From: Branchiostoma floridae
Taxonomy: Eukaryota; Chordata; Leptocardii; Amphioxiformes; Branchiostomatidae
Direction of reading: 5' to 3'
DNA length: 64,000 nt
Assembly (NCBI RefSeq): GCF_000003815.2
Contig: NC_049990.1
Location: 16,153,548-16,217,547, forward strand
Position numbers and translations under genes: made by a program
Part shown: positions 35,201-45,700 of the stretch, in pieces
How positions within the stretch are numbered: the stretch's first letter is position 1
How the letters are laid out: every line of letters starts with the position of its first letter
The notes under the pieces: model-generated
Databases searched by the model: none
What the model saw: only the letters and a program-made list of their open reading frames with translations
Told to the model about the DNA's origin: nothing

Positions 35201-37584
35201 ATTTTGCGTAGTAAGATTGGGTAGATTTCTGACTGATTGTTAACCTCAACTGAAACCTATATTTTCAAACCTTTCCTGCAGACACAGAAGACATCTACAC
35301 CAGAGTGTTCCAGGAACTTGTGACACCATATGGCAAGACATTTGATTGGACCATCAAGGCCAAAATGATGGGGATGAAACCTCAACAGGGTGCCTCGTAC
35401 CTTATTCAGACATTAGGTACTGATTTGAACTTGAAAGTTCATCTGTGTTGGTAGAAGTCATTATTACAGTTTAACTGGTTCAATAAATTTAAAATAGGTA
35501 CTGATTTGGTTTATGCTTGTTGTGCTGTCTGGACAAGATAGCTTTTTCCATCAGCCCACAAAGCAGTCAAAGACATGTTGAATTGTGTATCCAGAATTTG
35601 CATTTGGAATTGAATCAGACATTTTATTTTACTCATTCTACAGGTATATGCTGGACAGGTGTGGTTTATGCTTCTTTCTACTGTTCTATATACTAGTGTA
35701 GTTTAAGCAGTCATGTTGAACTATGTATCCAGAATTTGCATTTTTGATTGAATGAGACATTTTATTTTACTTATTCTAATATATACATCTGAATACCCAC
35801 AGACCTTCCCATGACTGAGGAACATTACCATGAATGGACCACCAAAAGATATGCTGAACTCATGCCCACAGCGGAGCTGCTACCTGGTTAGTGTACCTGA
35901 ATATGTTGTATCTTTTGGGGGAATTTCTGTAAATGCATTTAAGTTTGTGGGATTTAATTTTGCAGTAGCAGAAAAATGAAGTGTTTGAGGTGGTCAAATA
36001 CAACTTAGTGGAAAATGTTTGTGGTGGTTTTGAGATTGCAGGGAAGTGGCCACCACAAAAAAGTGGTTATAAAACCGCCGCAAACATTTCTGCATTTACA
36101 GTACTGTTCCCTGAGATGACTTCTTTGGCAGTTTTAGTTTTAATCAGTTCATTAGGTGTCTAGAAATGACATAACAGCACTGACATGCAAAAAAGCAATT
36201 ATTCAAGCAACAAATATAATTATGATTTTGGAAATGGTCAGCCATGATGATCAGATAGAGGAGATATTCAGTTGCTTGTCAAATGAGTAACTGCTTTTTG
36301 GCGTATCTTGTTACCTACATGTCTGACTTCATCGACAAAGCACTGACATGGTGCAAAATGTTTTTGTGAGTTGATTCTTTGGTTATGTCTTTGTACATAT
36401 AAGAAGATTTCTCGATGACGATGTGTACAAATGTATGTCCTTCAAGGCGCAGAGAAGGTCGTACGTCACCTTCACAAACACAAGGTCCCCATCGGTCTCT
36501 CCACGGGATCGGACGTGGAGAAGTTCAACACCAAGACGACCAATCACAGGGAGTTCTTCAAGCTGTTTGACCCCTTGGTGACCTGTGGCAGTGACCTGGA
36601 AGTGAAACATGGCAAGCCTCATGCTGATGCATTCCTGGTGCCTGCGACAAGGTTTCCTGACAAACCCAACCCAGCACAGGTGAGGATATTGTCTTAGGGT
36701 TGCATTCCTAAAAGAAACATAATTTTGTGGTGTCAGTGTTGCATAATTTTAGGGTGTGCGGCCCAGACCCAAGAGGTTCTGGGTTCAAATTTCCTAACAT
36801 GCTCCATTGACATACATTGTAGTGCCCTTGGGGAAGGCATTTTACATGACTTTCCTAATTTCACTCAGATAGAAATGAGTACCAACCTGCAGTTACCGGG
36901 TATATAGGGATGACCCTTGAATAGGATGTTGAATCGAGGGACCTGCCACGTGTTTGAGGAGAAGAACTCATCACACTTGTAAAAACTAAGGGGTAGACCC
37001 TTCCCTGTGCGAGTGGTTCAAATAAATCTGTCCAGAGTCCAGACATCCAGGTTCTATTCAGTAGAAACCTGGTGTGTAACTCCATGAGGCAGTTTACCGG
37101 TTACACTACACAATACAGAGAAACAAACAAAACAGTTTACCTGAGCTGACCCAAACATCCCCATGATCCCAGCTTCCTACCACATGAACGAAATTCCAAT
37201 TCACATTCATCGAGGCTAACATTCCATACATGCCTGTGGAAACATGCCTAGCATGCCTGTGGAAACATACCTGTGCAATTCCTAGAATTTTTGCAGATTG
37301 AACCTAATATATACCAATTGGCTCGCCCCTGAGGCATCGCCAAAAAGTCATGTTGTATATTTTTGCTGAGCATTCTTATTGAGAAAATTCCGTTTCTTTT
37401 TCAGTGCTTGGCATTTGAAGACTCCCCTAACGGAGTGGACTCTGCACTGAATGCTGGGATGCAGGTTGTCATGGTGCCACACCCAAACCTGGACCGAAGT
37501 CTCTGCACCAATGGCACTCTCGTTTTAAACTCGCTGGAGGATTTCCGTCCAGAAGAGTTTGGACTACCTGCTTATGCTAGCTAG
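26255..37584 (+). CDS. PUDP: Pseudouridine-5'-phosphatase, HAD family (copy 1, complete)
   Basis: Five exons: 26255-26321, 35282-35416, 35803-35886, 36447-36679, 37405-37584; phases agree, about 232 residues. HAD motifs are in order: nucleophile motif [13 protein letters not shown] (formed across the exon 1/2 junction), motif II LSTGSD, motif III lysine in [11 protein letters not shown], and motif [17 protein letters not shown], followed by [11 protein letters not shown] and the conserved end [14 protein letters not shown]. This matches animal PUDP (HDHD1), which removes phosphate from pseudouridine 5'-monophosphate during RNA turnover in the cytosol. Start: only ATG at 26255 precedes the DMDG motif ([13 protein letters not shown]). 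Intron 1 is about 9 kb and contains the whole RABL6 gene on the same strand. An AATAAA lies at 37637-37642. Confidence 0.9.
26540..26800. repeat. (GTAGA)n-type degenerate pentanucleotide microsatellite
   Basis: About 250 bp of GAGTA/GAGTT/GAGCA-type units. It yields artificial Tyr/Ser/Leu-rich frames on the minus strand. It lies in PUDP intron 1, upstream of RABL6. Confidence 0.9.
26801..27964. other. Upstream region of RABL6 within PUDP intron 1
   Basis: No coding exon seen. The part from about 27360 becomes GC-richer, with CpG-containing stretches, and probably holds the RABL6 promoter and 5' UTR, which would end at ATG 27965. The exact start site is not visible. Confidence 0.45.
27965..32107 (+). 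CDS. RABL6: Rab-like GTP-binding protein 6 (copy 1, complete)
   Basis: Four exons: 27965-28108, 28509-28598, 29386-30514, 31314-32107; about 718 residues, phases consistent. The N-terminus [13 protein letters not shown] and the P-loop GDRNTGKT (residues 49-56) open a Rab-like GTPase domain. The switch-II position reads VEVWDVVD instead of WDTAGQ and the NKxD position reads NFRD, as in RABL6, so nucleotide handling is atypical. A conserved block ([11 protein letters not shown]-like, here [19 protein letters not shown]) follows. Then comes a Pro/Thr-rich linker with TPGGYTP repeats, an acidic [16 protein letters not shown] region, a Lys-rich nuclear-localisation-like tract and the conserved [10 protein letters not shown] end. 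RABL6 (PARF) is linked to growth control and ARF binding in mammals. Entirely nested in PUDP intron 1. Confidence 0.93.
32440..32885. repeat. Direct duplication inside RABL6 3' region
   Basis: A block beginning GATCATACA and containing CTTTATGATAGTAT, a T-run with a GCAAT motif and GAGTGGAGGCATTTT occurs at about 32454-32530 and again at 32793-32880. Copy 2 keeps both members (about 56545-56620 and 56895-56975), so the duplication predates the split of the two blocks. Confidence 0.65.
32546..32551 (+). promoter_or_regulatory. Candidate RABL6 poly(A) signal
   Basis: AATAAA 439 bases after the RABL6 stop. The same hexamer is kept in copy 2 at 56637-56642. Further AATAAA hexamers at 33813-33818 and 33911-33916 could be alternative sites. 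Confidence 0.4.
32886..34044. other. PUDP intron 1, downstream of RABL6; no exon seen
   Basis: AT-rich sequence, partly RABL6 3' UTR, aligned with the 57000-58100 part of copy 2 except where that copy has an N gap. No recognisable coding exon or RNA gene. Confidence 0.5.
34045..34205 (-). repeat. SINE-like repeat body
   Basis: Contains GATCCACTCACACCGGGAAG, GTGGTGGGTTCTTTAACGTG and CTCCTCAAACACGAGACCTC. The equivalent place in copy 2 (58110-58290) holds the same repeat, so this insertion predates the divergence of the two blocks. Confidence 0.6.
34672..34965 (-). mobile_element. tRNA-derived SINE with 11-bp target duplication
   Basis: Read on the minus strand, the head (34965 downward) has an A-box-like TGGCCGAGTGGGT and a B-box-like GGTCGCGAGTTTGATCC, as in tRNA-derived SINEs. 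A 200-bp body follows, and then a simple AACTTTAACTTTGACTTTTT tail. It is flanked by TCAGGTGTAAG (34661-34671) and TCAGGCGTAAG (34966-34976). Copy 2 reads CTTCAGGCATAATTGG at the equivalent site (near 58511) without the element. Confidence 0.85.
35926..36103. mobile_element. MITE family A copy in PUDP intron 3 (copy 1)
   Basis: Starts CTGTAAATGCATTTAAG and ends TTTCTGCATTTACAGTA. The equivalent intron of copy 2 carries the same element at 59757-59930, so it was present before the two blocks diverged. Confidence 0.75.
36745..37060 (+). repeat. SINE-like element in PUDP intron 4 (copy 1)
   Basis: A B-box-like GAGGTTCTGGGTTCAAATTT is followed by GTGCCCTTGGGGAAGGCATT, ACATGACTTTCCTAA and GAGTACC. 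Then comes the reverse-complement version of the repeat body found at 34045-34205. In copy 2 the same element is split by a transposon at the CCCTTGGG site. Confidence 0.6.
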
Positions 37585-39483
37585 CCCATGTATGGTGATC
37601 ATGGTTTTTAGCATTTTGGTATTCTTCATTTTTTCAAATAAAAAGTACTGTTTAATTGATTAAAGTATGCACTTTTTTAACTTCTCAAAATCCAAAATGT
37701 GCTTCAAGTTAGGCCCAAGTTGGGGGCATACGTAGGGTGTTGCTCAGATATGTATATGGTGATAAGAGAACTGGTCCAGCTAGAAATAACAGTTTCGTAC
37801 CAGTATTAATTTGTACCGACACAACCATGGCATACATTATCAGTAGACAATTTGTCTTTCTCAGGGTACTATAATTATAAATAGACTTGTCTAATAGTAT
37901 ATGATGATGTGTGCATGTATCAATGATGTTAACCCTTCAAAGAAGCTTCAAAAATAGCTTGGGCGGGGGGTAATTGGAAATGGATATTTATGTCACACAA
38001 TACCACAGTGACTTTACCTGTTGAAAATGTACTGATTTTGTCGAAAACTGACTCCTCGGACAAAATATATTTTGAGCTCTGAGCACAGTCTTCCATAAGA
38101 TTAGTAGTAACTAAAAAAGGAATCATTATCTGGTATATCATGTAAGTTCATTCATTTGTAAGACCTTCCTGATTAAATGCAATGAAGGAAACTTTTTTGA
38201 TCCCGACTTTTATCTTTTTTGCAATGTTTGCAAGAGCTTTGCAGTGTTACAAGGATGTCATACATGTAATCAAATCAGTATTGCATAAAACAATTATGAT
38301 CTTTGGAAAGTGAAACACTGACAGATGATAATTATGCAAATGAATCCAATTTGCATGATTAATGTTAAAGTGCTATAAAATAATAGGAATCACCTATTTG
38401 TGATGTTAGTTAAAGGTTTACATAGATCATGTAAATATCAAATTCATTTGAATAATTTATGATAGAATATTAACAACATGTAATTTTGCCATATTAAAGG
38501 ATTTATACACAAACAATGCATGCTGTAGAGACGACCAAAATAAAAGATCAAGCTTTTTACAGCTTTATTTGCATAATCAACGAGACAATCAATATGAAGC
38601 ATATACTTAAGCTCAAAATATTTTATGGATGTCTAAAGGTTTTTGTATATTGGTCTTGATAATCGTGTTATAAGTGGTAAATGGCGAAATCGTATCTTAT
38701 GATAACTGTTAGATTTTCTTGTAAATAATGCATTTTCATTGTCTAAAATTCAGGAGACTTTCAATCTAGAGTGCCATTTACAATAGATTCCAACTGCCTT
38801 GTTCTGGTTCTCATCATCATATTCTTAGAAACTATCTGAGATCTGCTGCCTGAGGATCATAAACATGTCAAAAGTGATCTTTACCCGAACAAACATATGA
38901 GTGCATTAATCTAATAGCAATTTTAGGAATGTATTAATGATTGACTGATCGATGTTGCTCTAGAGCTGTCGATGTATGTGTAGACGTCACACATTCTGTG
39001 AGTGGACATTTTCACCAACTAGGACCACCTTTCGACCAAATTACAAAGACTAGAGATACATTTTTCATATTTAAGTTGATTTTGCTGTAAGGGAATTTTC
39101 TATGGCAAAAACTGTTGGCCGTCAACTGCCTAAACTGCCTCATTCCATAGGAAGCTCATCTAAGCTATTCTCAGATTAATTGTCTCTAGTTTCTGAGTTG
39201 TGTACCGGCACTTTGGTACGTGTTGATTACAGCACCGCAAACTGCGTTGATAACAATGTGGCTTAATTGCTCTTCAAAGTCACCAGGCATGTTTTATGTT
39301 CAAAGTAATGAACAAAATTTCTTTATATACTGCACTGTACCTGTCTAAGATTATCAGGTACATTTACTTCCAACTGAAGTTAGGCCATAACATTTAACTA
39401 TAACTGTCACAGGACCCAGGCCACATCATAATACTAGACTCATTTTACTCTAACTGTAGCTGTCCCATGTCATCAGACCCATT
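37585..39483. other. Convergent intergenic region between PUDP and the ankyrin-Roc-COR gene
   Basis: Holds both 3' UTRs. The first 250 bases match the right edge of the window (63735-64000), so the duplicated block extends past the PUDP stop. The rest is AT-rich without recognisable genes. Degenerate 39-bp units lie at 39425-39483, just past the stop of the minus-strand gene. Confidence 0.6.
37637..37642 (+). promoter_or_regulatory. Candidate PUDP copy 1 poly(A) signal
   Basis: AATAAA 53 bases after the stop codon. The aligned place in copy 2 reads TAATTGAAAG, so the hexamer is absent there; an ATTAAA downstream is present in both copies (copy 2: 63820-63825). Confidence 0.6.
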
Positions 39484-39708
39484 TTACTCCAACTGAAGCT
39501 GTCTCAGGTCAGCAGGTACTTTCTCTTCCAACTGTAGCTGTCCCAGGTCAGCAGGTACATTCTCTTCCAACTGTAGCTGTCCCGGGTCATCAGGTACATT
39601 CTCTTCCAACTGTAGCTGTCCCGGGTCAGCAGGCACATTCCCTTCCAACTGTAGCTGTCCCAGGTCATCGGACAAACTTCCTTCCAACTGAAGCTGTCCC
39701 AGGTCACC
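39425..39708 (-). repeat. 39-bp minisatellite encoding 13-residue repeats
   Basis: Units encode D(L/P)GQLQLEGxxxx or D(L/P)GQLQLEExVPA/D, about six copies inside the reading frame of the ankyrin-Roc-COR protein. The last coding copy ends QLQLE then TAA. At least one more degenerate unit (39425-39483) lies beyond the stop, so the stop arose inside the array. Confidence 0.85.
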
Positions 39709-42700
39709 TTGCATGACGCTTGGCATGTCGATGTGAGCATGATCCCCTGCTGTGATTAACACGTTCCCGTACACGATCGACTGTGGGACCGCGTTTCCAA
39801 CAGCTCCTTGTTCCTCTTCTTCGTCGTCTCTTCCGCCATACAGGAGGTCATCGACGTCTTCTGAGAAGCCAAGGATGTCGTGATAGACGATGCCGTCCTC
39901 TGCTTTGGCCTTGTCGATCTGATCCATGCTGTAGGAGAAAACTTCTTCTCTGTGTTCCCTCAATGCACGAGCGCTGAGCACCCTCTCCTCTGTAGTGGTG
40001 CCTGGGCTGCACTCGTCGAGCTCGTTGGTCAGGATGTTCTCTATCAGCTGGAGCATCTGTCGGCAGCTCGGCTTGTCGGCCTGCTCGCTCCGCACACAGA
40101 TGTTGACCGCACGGCCGTCTGGGGACAGCTTGATGAGGCTTTCCACGTTACAGTCGAAACACTTGGCTCCGTCCCTCCATAGCAGTGGGCGATTCTTCAG
40201 CTGCCTCATCAGGCGGGTCTGCACACGGGGAAAGAACCCGGAGGAGAACATGTCGGTGGTGTCGGCACACTGGACTTGCTTGCCGAAGTACACGGTCTTG
40301 GCGGGGTCTGCGGTTGGCTGCCACTTCTCTGGAGGCATGGTCTGTGTCAGCAGCCCGGGGATGATGAACTCCTGTCCATCAAAGGTGTGGCAGAGCTGGA
40401 ACTCTTGCAGCAGGGTGATCAGGAGATCGACATCGGTGGTGACATCTTTGAACACTTTTTGGATCTCTTCTCTTGTGACGATACCAATGCCCTCACGTCT
40501 TCTCAGATGGATGGGGAAGTTTTCTGGTGCCATGACTTTGCCGAAGACATCCGTGCAGAGCCAGTTGGGTTCCAGGACAACAATGGGCTCAGCAGTGGAG
40601 GAGACCAACACGATCTGGAACAATATAGGAAGAAAAATGTGTACGTAATAAGTGATTAATGACCTACATATAACCTTTGCAGTATCATAAATATTACATA
40701 GTTGAAAGTGCTCACGACACCAATTGCAATGACGTTGAAATTGAAATTCCCACGAAATCACATCAGATAATGATGATAATATTGTGTAATAACATTACAT
40801 TTGCACAATACAAACCCACTTCTGATGTTATTAAACATAGAACTTCGTAAAAGTATAACTCCAGCTCTTGAAGTTTTCCACCAAGTAAAGAGACTAAACC
40901 ATGACTGTAGCTGTTAGGACGTCACAATGAACATTGCAGGCGTTTTGGAGCTAAGCAGTACCGCTTACCGGCAAAGAAAGTTATTTGGTAAATAAAAATT
41001 ACTTCATTGGGTTGGTAGAATTTAGGACTTCGAGGCTTCTTTTAGATGACCAGACTGTCTCATACCTGCTGATGTTTCAATGCCTGTCAGACATCACCCT
41101 CTAAGCGTGCAACTGGTGTTCTGCTTCTGCCCCGTTTGGCAGAGCTCCATTTACAAGCTTTGAGGAAGATGTCTGATAGACATCCAAACGTCAGTAGGTA
41201 AGAGGTAGTCTGGTTGTGTAAAAGAAACCTCAATATATACAGATATATATTTGAAAAGGAAAGGAAGCTAATATTGTATTTTTTTTGTAATAACGAAATT
41301 CAACTACTGTTTGTCTAACAACCACGTTTTTTGCCAGCTATAGTGCCAGATTTAGAATCGGAATTGGTTCCTCGTAACGTTCAGGGTTTCAACATTACCT
41401 GGAGTCAATGATCAAGAGCTAGAAGTATGGTTTTGATCGTTAGACGTTCAATGACAATGACATCAGAAAGTGTAAACGTTTAAGTTCACAAATGATACTA
41501 TTCTTGCTACTTAAAATAAGAAACCAATGTACATTGGTGCCATAAACACTTTAAATAAATGGTTTGATCATAACACCCATTCAGTAGAATCATTATATCA
41601 TTTACATGTTCTTTGGAATGGCAAAAAGAACTCTTACGTCATTTTTCTTGACACTGTTTCAATAATTTACCTCCCCAAGTTGGTTCAGATACTTCGAAGA
41701 CTCCTTGAGAAAATCTTCTTCAGCCAAGCTGTCGATCCCCATCATCACCATCACCGCCTCCTTGTACTCTGTCCATCTCAAAACGGGACACTTTGGGCTG
41801 CACCTCTCTTTGGTCCATTTGGGTAGACACTTGATGATTTCAGCACACAGTTTGGGTATGGCTCGCTGATGCTATATAATAAAAATAAACATTGATTGAA
41901 TGAAACAACTGAGTAGGCGGATGTATAACCAAGACATCATGGAATTGAGCTGTTACATCTACAAAAGTCATCTTGACACATTTTTTGTATTTTTTGATAA
42001 TCTAGTCTGCTAAAATTATATAAGGACAGTGTTAATATTAAGCGAATAACGTTTGTCTAAAATATTTAAAAGGAAATACTTTGAACATTGTAACTAGACG
42101 ACACCACTCACTGTTATAAGCTGGGTCTTCAGTCTCGTCAAAAGGTCTTTAAGACGCCGCATGTCAGTTTGACGAGTCTTTCTGCAGTCAAGCAGGACAA
42201 CTTCGTCTGAGATGTCCAGTTGATTCCTGAACTGTGATGTCATCAGCTCAAGGAGAGAAGATGCCTTTTGGTGTCCTCCTAGCAATAATAATATACGTAT
42301 GTGGAGTAGATGAAATTGGTATGGAAGAATGTTATTGAGAGGACATCATATCATAAGAAATCTAAAATGGCTTTCATCTTTCCTTGTTTTAGTAGTAGCT
42401 CTACACGTGTGATACTTGTAAGTAAATGACAGGAACCATGATGTTACGTAACAAACCTGCATCAGTCTGGTCCGCATGACTGGCCACGAGGATGACGTTA
42501 GGTTTACTCTTTGTGTTGCAGGACTTGATGAAACACAGCCACCAGTGGACCTGTGAGTTATGATGGATATCAATTTAGATGAATTGAAAAAGAATCATCT
42601 AAGTAATATACTTATGTAGATGATACCTTGTAGTCACCTTTTTCTCTTGTGTACGTGTATCTTCCATGATGCTGTACATTACAACGAAGATTGTGTTCTC

Positions 42701-45700
42701 TGCATTCATGAACATGCTGTGGGTTACCGCGTACTCCGACTGCCCAGCGAAGTCCCACACACTGACCTCCCCCACACCGGGAATGTTGGTTGTTCCCACA
42801 TTCACACCAGGGGTGGGCTCGTGTGGCTGATGGTCTGGAGTCATTTGGTCCCGGAAGAAGGCGGTGAAAGGTCCCTACATGAAAGTATAAAATGGAAAGC
42901 AAAAACATTGTAAGATCATTATAAAGATATTTATAACAAATGTGCCATTATTACCGGTAATTGGTACTATACCAGTACGATTTTACCAATTCAAACCTGT
43001 AGTGGAACTTTTTTTCAGCCTAATCTAAAACAACATTGAAACATGAGAATAATAGATATAACGGGCCCGCCCTAAGATGCCCGCTTTTTTACGCGCTCGA
43101 ACTCACGGCGCTCCATCACTAGTTGCCAATCACTAGTTGCCAAAGTTTTGATCAATGAATTTTTAACACATTCATCTAGAGACCACACTTGAATAAGGAA
43201 GGCATTCATACTTTTCATGAACTCTTCACGCTTTACGTTACAACTGGCAAACACCGAGGACGTTATCGTGAATATAAATTCCAATTTTGAGCCGAGTTAA
43301 ACAGTGCACCCTAACTTGCCCCGCTTTTGGAATTTGCTCTCTAGCTCTTCGGAAGCTGGAGACCAATTTAGACAAACATAAATAAAAATTCAAATTTTAT
43401 GATATATTAGGTTTCTTTTGACAGTAGAATTGTGATTGTGTGTGCTTCTTGCCTCCCGCGAGGAGGGCTAAATCTTTCACAATCCAGGTCGTGTTTTCAT
43501 GGGAAATGGGTGAAATGCACTGATCATGAATGCGTCGGCCCGACTAACAAAATCATTACGAAAACCGACAACGCCAAAATCACAAAAAAACTCTGTCTAC
43601 GTATTGGGAAACATATTCGACATCACTCTGTGAAATTTCATTTTTATAGACGGTACGAATCATTTGTTAGAGTAACAATTCTTTTGGGCGTTCGCTCGTC
43701 TGCCACCTGCGGGGCCACGCTCCCTGGGGAAAACAACGGCGGTGATGATTGTGTTTTTATATTTCAGCCATACCATATATGGTATGGTGAAATATATTGT
43801 ATTCGTAATGTTTCTTTCTCCTGTCAAATCGAATAATCTCCGTCGTTCCGAGACCGAATGACCTGAAATTTGGCACAAGGGGAGAGTGGGTCAATACCCA
43901 GGAGGATTTTTCTCATTTTTTCATATCTGCCTCTAAAATGATTTTATTGAAGTTCAAAGGTCATGTTTTGACCAAAACGGGGTATTTTTGGCCCACTGTA
44001 CCCTGGTCTTACAATGGTATGGTCTGAAATTTGGTGTAGATAGGCATTAGATAGTTGGTAAAATGATCCAAGTAAAATTTTTGGCATAAACTACTTTAAA
44101 ATGCTTCATTTTAGCTCTTTTCTGAGGGGAAATTGGTTTTCTGTCGGCTTCCTGCCGTGAACTCCAGTGACCGCGAACATAAATCCACCGCGAACATTTT
44201 TCTATTATGGTATTAGACTGCCGTCTATGGTGTTACCGCGAAATTTAAAACACCGCGAAAAGCCCTTTTCCCGCTACCGCGAAATTGAATCCCCGCGAAC
44301 TTAAATGCATTGACAGTATTTCTAATCGATTTGCAATATTTCTCGTCATAATTATTTAAGCTGTAAATCTAAACAACTGGCTTACATGTGCAATTTTTAT
44401 ATGAATGAAGATCAGTGGGTACGTAAATTATGTGTAACTTATTGCTCTTTGTCAATAGATCAGAATTTTTTCTATAGTGGCCATATGTCTATAGTGGCAA
44501 CATTTCTCTCACTGTACTGGAAAGAAAAGTGATGTATTTTTTCCCGAACAAATGTAGGTACTTCTAGTTCACGAGGAGCTTATAACGGTACTTAGACCTA
44601 GTTATTGTAGTGGAAATTGTTGAATGGCTTAATGTTATTTCATGATGAAAATTTTCTGAATCGAAGGTGCGTTTTTTTTCACTTTCGGAAAAATAGGAGC
44701 TGCCGCGATTCTAATAACCAATTCGTTATGCATATGGGCTCCTGTGGAAGAGTCTATTTTTCCACATGGGCCCGGGGCATATTGGGCAGGCTCTGTTTTG
44801 ACCTGGAATCAATTCACAGCATTAGTTTCCTTTTGGGGATAAGTTATTGTTCAAATGTTCCATTTTGCGCAGGGGTGACTTGGCACAGTCCAATGTTGCG
44901 TGGGAATGGGTATGGCTGAAATATGCTGTATTTGCACCCAAGCAAATGTCGGCCTTTCTAGTTTTTCTATGAACGGTCTTTTACTCAACAAACATTTGAA
45001 GACCAATATTTGTAGTGTTTTGTGAAGCTTTGTTTCTGATGTGTATGACAGTTGTGTGGCTGTTTTGTAATGGTTGTTTATTTGTGGACACGAGCCACCA
45101 ATACCTAGTAACAGTTGACCACAGTGATTCGGCGCTACCAACATTATTGTGAAAATTCTGTCTTCAAAAAAAGGGAAGTGAACATGTGTAAAAAAAATCA
45201 ATAGAAAAAAAGCTGTTTGTTTGGACTTGGTTTATTTACCTTTCTAATCATCATAGTCAGTGGCAACAAACATGACGTACTTATGCATAATAAAATCAGC
45301 AAAAAATCCGGGTATCTTAGGACAGGGGGCATCTTAGGGCGGCTCCCGTTAGTAACGAAACAGCAATTGACCGGCAGATTCATGCCTTTCTGCACAGCAG
45401 ACAAGATCTAAGATGAATTTTTCTTTTTGCACAATCGATGTTTAATTTTATATAGAAAAGGAAGAGAAGCTCTAATTGAAGAGGAATTTTAGTATATATA
45501 ATAGTATAAAAAAGATCGTACCGTTTGCAGACTTTCCTTCAGCGTAGATTTGCCAGCTTCCTGTGGTCCACAGATGCACAGTTTAAACCTGTCGACTTTC
45601 ACCCCACCGGACTGTTTCATCAGTTTGTGGTAGGAAACCTCTTTGGCCAGATTCTAGATAATAAATGAAATCGCTCATCTTTCGTCATCCAAAAATGCAG

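Noticed and set aside
39995-40659. Plus-strand frames opposite the COR exon
   Set aside because: They are shadows of the minus-strand ankyrin-Roc-COR exon, which is supported by domain motifs and phase-consistent introns.
43432-43836. 134-codon plus-strand frame inside the 2.3-kb TIR element
   Set aside because: No transposase or other domain motif is recognisable; the frame is not supported by neighbouring exons.
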